Source of the DNA: an uncultured Lachnoanaerobaculum sp.
Lineage (GTDB): Bacteria > Bacillota > Clostridia > Lachnospirales > Lachnospiraceae
Direction: 5' to 3'
NCBI GenBank assembly: GCA_938041725.1
Contig: CALISX010000146.1
Span: forward strand, 1 to 8,621
DNA: 8,621 nucleotides
The translations under genes were made by a program, and so were the position numbers. How positions within the stretch are numbered: position 1 is the first letter of the stretch; every line of letters starts with the position of its first letter. Of this stretch, positions 6,299 through 8,621 are shown in pieces. A model generated the notes under the pieces. That model was not told the DNA's origin and did not search any database. It saw only the letters and a list, made by a program, of their open reading frames with translations.

Positions 6299-7687
6299 AT
6301 GGAATACACAATGGACAAAATTATTGCGCTGGCAAAGTCCCGGGGATTTGTATATCCGGGATCAGAAATCTATGGAGGCCTTGCCAATACCTGGGATTAT
6401 GGCAACCTGGGGGTGGAGCTGAAAAACAATGTTAAAAAGGCCTGGTGGCAGAAGTTCATTCAGGAATCTCCCTATAATGTGGGGGTGGACTGTGCTATTT
6501 TAATGAATCCCCAGACCTGGGTGGCTTCAGGCCATCTGGGCAGTTTTTCCGATCCCTTAATGGACTGCAAGGAATGCCATGAAAGATTTCGGGCGGATCA
6601 GCTGATTGAAGAGGATATGGCCCAAAAGGGCATTCAGCCTGAAACCAGTGTGGACGCCTGGACCAATGAGGAAATGAGTAAGTATATTGCAGGCAATGGG
6701 GTGGCCTGCCCCACCTGTGGAAAGCACAACTGGACGGATATCCGTCAGTTTAATCTGATGTTCAAAACCTTTCAGGGTGTAACAGAGGATGCCAAAAACA
6801 CCGTATACCTTCGGCCGGAAACTGCCCAGGGTATTTTTGTGAATTTTAAGAATGTACAAAGAACCTCCCGGAAAAAGCTTCCCTTTGGCATCGGCCAGGT
6901 GGGAAAATCCTTTAGAAACGAAATTACTCCGGGAAATTTCACCTTCCGTACCAGAGAGTTTGAGCAGATGGAGCTGGAATTTTTCTGCAAGCCGGATACG
7001 GATCTGGAATGGTTTGAATACTGGAGAAGCGCCTGTGTGGACTGGCTGAAAACCCTGGGCATTCCAGAGGACAAGATGCGTCTGAGGGACCATGAGAAGG
7101 AACAGCTGAGTTTTTATTCCAAGGCCACCACGGATATTGAATTTTTATTCCCCTTTGGCTGGGGAGAGCTTTGGGGCATTGCAGACCGGACGGATTATGA
7201 TCTTTCCAGACACCAGGAGGTTTCCAACCAGGATCTTTCCTATTTTGACGATGAAACAGGAGAGCGCTACATCCCCTATGTAATTGAGCCCTCCCTGGGA
7301 GTAGACCGGGTAGCCCTGTCCTTCCTTTGCTCCGCCTATGACGAAGAGGAGCTGGAGGGAGGGGAGATGCGTACGGTGCTGCGCTTCCATCCGGCTCTGG
7401 CTCCGGTAAAAATCGGTATTCTGCCCCTTTCCAAAAAACTCAATGAAGGGGCCTTAAAGATTCAGAAGGAGCTTTCCAAATATTACAATGTGGAATTTGA
7501 CGACAGAGGAAATATCGGCAAGCGTTACCGCCGTCAGGATGAAATCGGCACCCCCTTCTGTATTACCTATGACTTTGAATCGGAACAGGATGGTGCGGTT
7601 ACCATCAGGGACCGGGACAGCATGGAGCAGGTGCGGATTCCCATTACAGGTCTGCGGGAGTATTTCCAGGATAAGTTTGATTTTTAA
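6299..7687 (+). CDS. glyS: Glycyl-tRNA synthetase, single-chain (homodimeric) type
   Basis: The enzyme charges tRNA-Gly with glycine using ATP. At 462 residues it is the eukaryote/archaea-like class II alpha2 form, not the two-subunit GlyQ/GlyS form. Visible features in order: an N-terminal catalytic block beginning [14 protein letters not shown] with [13 protein letters not shown]; a cysteine pair C90-x-x-C93 (CKEC-HERF) and a second pair C137-x-x-C140 (CPTCGK), probably a zinc site; [11 protein letters not shown]; motif 2 with FRNE (205-208) and [14 protein letters not shown]; motif 3 GVDR (334-337); and a C-terminal anticodon-binding domain from about 375 ([10 protein letters not shown] ... 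[19 protein letters not shown]). The frame is complete. The start ATG 6299 follows AGGAG (6287-6291) by seven bases. No T-box leader or other riboswitch fits into the 17-base gap before it. The gene is usually annotated glyS or glyQS in genomes with this form. Confidence 0.97.
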   Translation: MEYTMDKIIALAKSRGFVYPGSEIYGGLANTWDYGNLGVELKNNVKKAWWQKFIQESPYNVGVDCAILMNPQTWVASGHLGSFSDPLMDCKECHERFRADQLIEEDMAQKGIQPETSVDAWTNEEMSKYIAGNGVACPTCGKHNWTDIRQFNLMFKTFQGVTEDAKNTVYLRPETAQGIFVNFKNVQRTSRKKLPFGIGQVGKSFRNEITPGNFTFRTREFEQMELEFFCKPDTDLEWFEYWRSACVDWLKTLGIPEDKMRLRDHEKEQLSFYSKATTDIEFLFPFGWGELWGIADRTDYDLSRHQEVSNQDLSYFDDETGERYIPYVIEPSLGVDRVALSFLCSAYDEEELEGGEMRTVLRFHPALAPVKIGILPLSKKLNEGALKIQKELSKYYNVEFDDRGNIGKRYRRQDEIGTPFCITYDFESEQDGAVTIRDRDSMEQVRIPITGLREYFQDKFDF

Positions 7688-7696
7688 TGCGGGGGA

Positions 7697-7723
7697 AGCC
7701 CTGACCAGCGGCTGCGTTGGGCT
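7697..7723 (+). other. Weak hairpin between glyS and leuS
   Basis: AGCCC (7697-7701) can pair with GGGCT (7719-7723), enclosing a short CAG/CTG inner stem. There is no T-run after it and the leuS ribosome binding site begins eight bases later, so it is unlikely to terminate transcription. It could affect translation of leuS, but the pairing is short and may be chance. Confidence 0.2.
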
Positions 7724-7740
7724 ATGTGGAAGGAGAAGAG

Positions 7741-8621
7741 ATGCCATACAATCACAGCAGTATTGAAAAAAAATGGAGAAAAAAATGGGAGGAGCATCCC
7801 ATTAATGTGGAGGACGGGAAAAAGCCAAAGTATTACTGTCTGGATATGTTTCCCTATCCCTCCGGTTCCGGGCTTCATGTGGGACATTGGAGGGGCTATG
7901 TGATCTCCGATGTTTGGAGCAGATATCAGATGCTTTTGGGAAAGTATGTGATCCATCCCATGGGCTGGGATGCCTTTGGACTGCCGGCGGAAAATTATGC
8001 CATTAAGATGGGGGTGCATCCTGCCAAGTCCACAGCTGAAAATGTGGCCAATATTAAGCGCCAGATGGAAGAGATTGCCGCCATTTATGACTGGGACCGG
8101 GAGGTAAATACCACAGATCCTAAGTTTTATAAATGGACCCAGTGGATCTTTGTGCAGATGTTTAAAAAGGGTCTGGCCTATGAAAAGGAATTTCCCATTA
8201 ACTGGTGCCCCTCCTGTAAAACCGGATTGGCCAATGAGGAGGTGGTAAACGGAGTGTGCGAGCGCTGCGGCACCCCTGTTACCAAAAAGAATCTTCGCCA
8301 GTGGATGTTAAAAATCACCGCCTATGCCGACAGGCTTCTGGAGGATCTGGAGGGTCTGGACTGGCCGGAAAAGGTCAAGAAGATGCAAAGCGACTGGATC
8401 GGCAAAAGCTACGGGGCTCAGGTGGATTTTCCCATAGAGGGAAGAGAGGAAAAAATCACTGTTTACACCACCAGGCCGGACACCCTGTATGGGGCCACCT
8501 TCATGGTGCTTTCTCCAGAGCATCCCCTGGCAAAGGATCTGGCTTCCCCGGAGCAAAAACAGATGGTGGAGCAGTATATTTTTGAGGCATCCATGAAGTC
8601 CAATGTGGATCGGATGCAGGC
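7741..8621 (+). CDS. leuS: Leucyl-tRNA synthetase, N-terminal part (runs off the window)
   Basis: The first 293 codons are present; the gene continues beyond the right edge. LeuRS is a class I synthetase that charges tRNA-Leu and edits mischarged amino acids. The HIGH motif is HVGH (46-49) within FPYPSGSGLHVGHWRGY, followed by the family blocks HPMGWDAFGLPAENYAIK (72-89), YDWDREV and WTQWIF. A zinc-binding insertion shows C156-P-S-C159 and C173-E-R-C176. QWMLKITAYADRLLEDLEGL and DWIGKSYGA lead into the CP1 editing domain, whose threonine-rich motif TTRPDT is at 243-248. The aminoacylation KMSKS loop and the C-terminal domains lie outside the window. Translation starts at ATG 7741 with AGGAG at 7731-7735, five bases upstream. 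The 53-base gap after glyS holds no T-box or convincing terminator, so cotranscription with glyS is likely. Two A-runs (7766-7773 and 7779-7785) encode a KKWRKKW segment. Confidence 0.97.
   Translation, partial: MPYNHSSIEKKWRKKWEEHPINVEDGKKPKYYCLDMFPYPSGSGLHVGHWRGYVISDVWSRYQMLLGKYVIHPMGWDAFGLPAENYAIKMGVHPAKSTAENVANIKRQMEEIAAIYDWDREVNTTDPKFYKWTQWIFVQMFKKGLAYEKEFPINWCPSCKTGLANEEVVNGVCERCGTPVTKKNLRQWMLKITAYADRLLEDLEGLDWPEKVKKMQSDWIGKSYGAQVDFPIEGREEKITVYTTRPDTLYGATFMVLSPEHPLAKDLASPEQKQMVEQYIFEASMKSNVDRMQ

Noticed and set aside
7766..7785. Two A-runs with A_AAA_AAA phase near the leuS start, like a -1 slippery site
   Set aside because: They encode a KKWRKKW segment common near the LeuRS N-terminus. 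No downstream pseudoknot or stem was seen, and the 0 frame continues with conserved LeuRS sequence.

Overview
The window reads as a vegetative chromosomal segment from an anaerobic Bacillota, most likely Clostridia and probably Lachnospiraceae-like. The reasons are strong AGGAGG-type ribosome binding sites, the era-recO-glycyl-tRNA synthetase order typical of Bacillota, a PreP-type M16C metallopeptidase, and balanced-to-moderate G+C judged by eye. The family-level assignment is inference. All genes lie on the + strand with short gaps. I see no mobile element, CRISPR array, rRNA, tRNA, phage gene or large repeat, and no gene-free stretch longer than about 100 bases.

Layout. Positions 1-166 are the 3' end of a U32-family peptidase-like protein. 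An extended -10 promoter-like motif (127-135) and an 11-bp hairpin (150-179) cover its last codons and stop. Next is a three-helix membrane protein with a DUF218/YdcF domain (210-1028), then a 991-residue PreP-like zinc peptidase (1070-4045). Era GTPase (4055-4948) and RecO (4965-5612) follow with gaps of 9 and 16 bases. A gap of about 100 bases, with a possible sigma-A promoter and a small hairpin, precedes an unrecognised lipoprotein (5715-6281). Single-chain glycyl-tRNA synthetase (6299-7687) and the first 293 codons of leucyl-tRNA synthetase (7741 to the window end) complete the run.

How the genes fit together. The section is mainly translation and genome maintenance: Era for 30S maturation, GlyRS and LeuRS for tRNA charging, RecO for RecFOR repair. 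Also present are peptide turnover (M16C), an envelope-associated DUF218 protein and a lipoprotein. Spacing suggests one transcription unit from the DUF218 gene to recO, and a second, or a read-through continuation, from the lipoprotein through leuS.

I found no convincing undescribed multi-gene system. The points most worth checking are the lipoprotein of unknown function before glyS, the RecO without its cysteine zinc module, the single-chain GlyRS at the locus where Bacillus carries glyQ-glyS, two synthetase genes without a T-box leader, and the promoter/hairpin pair at 127-179.
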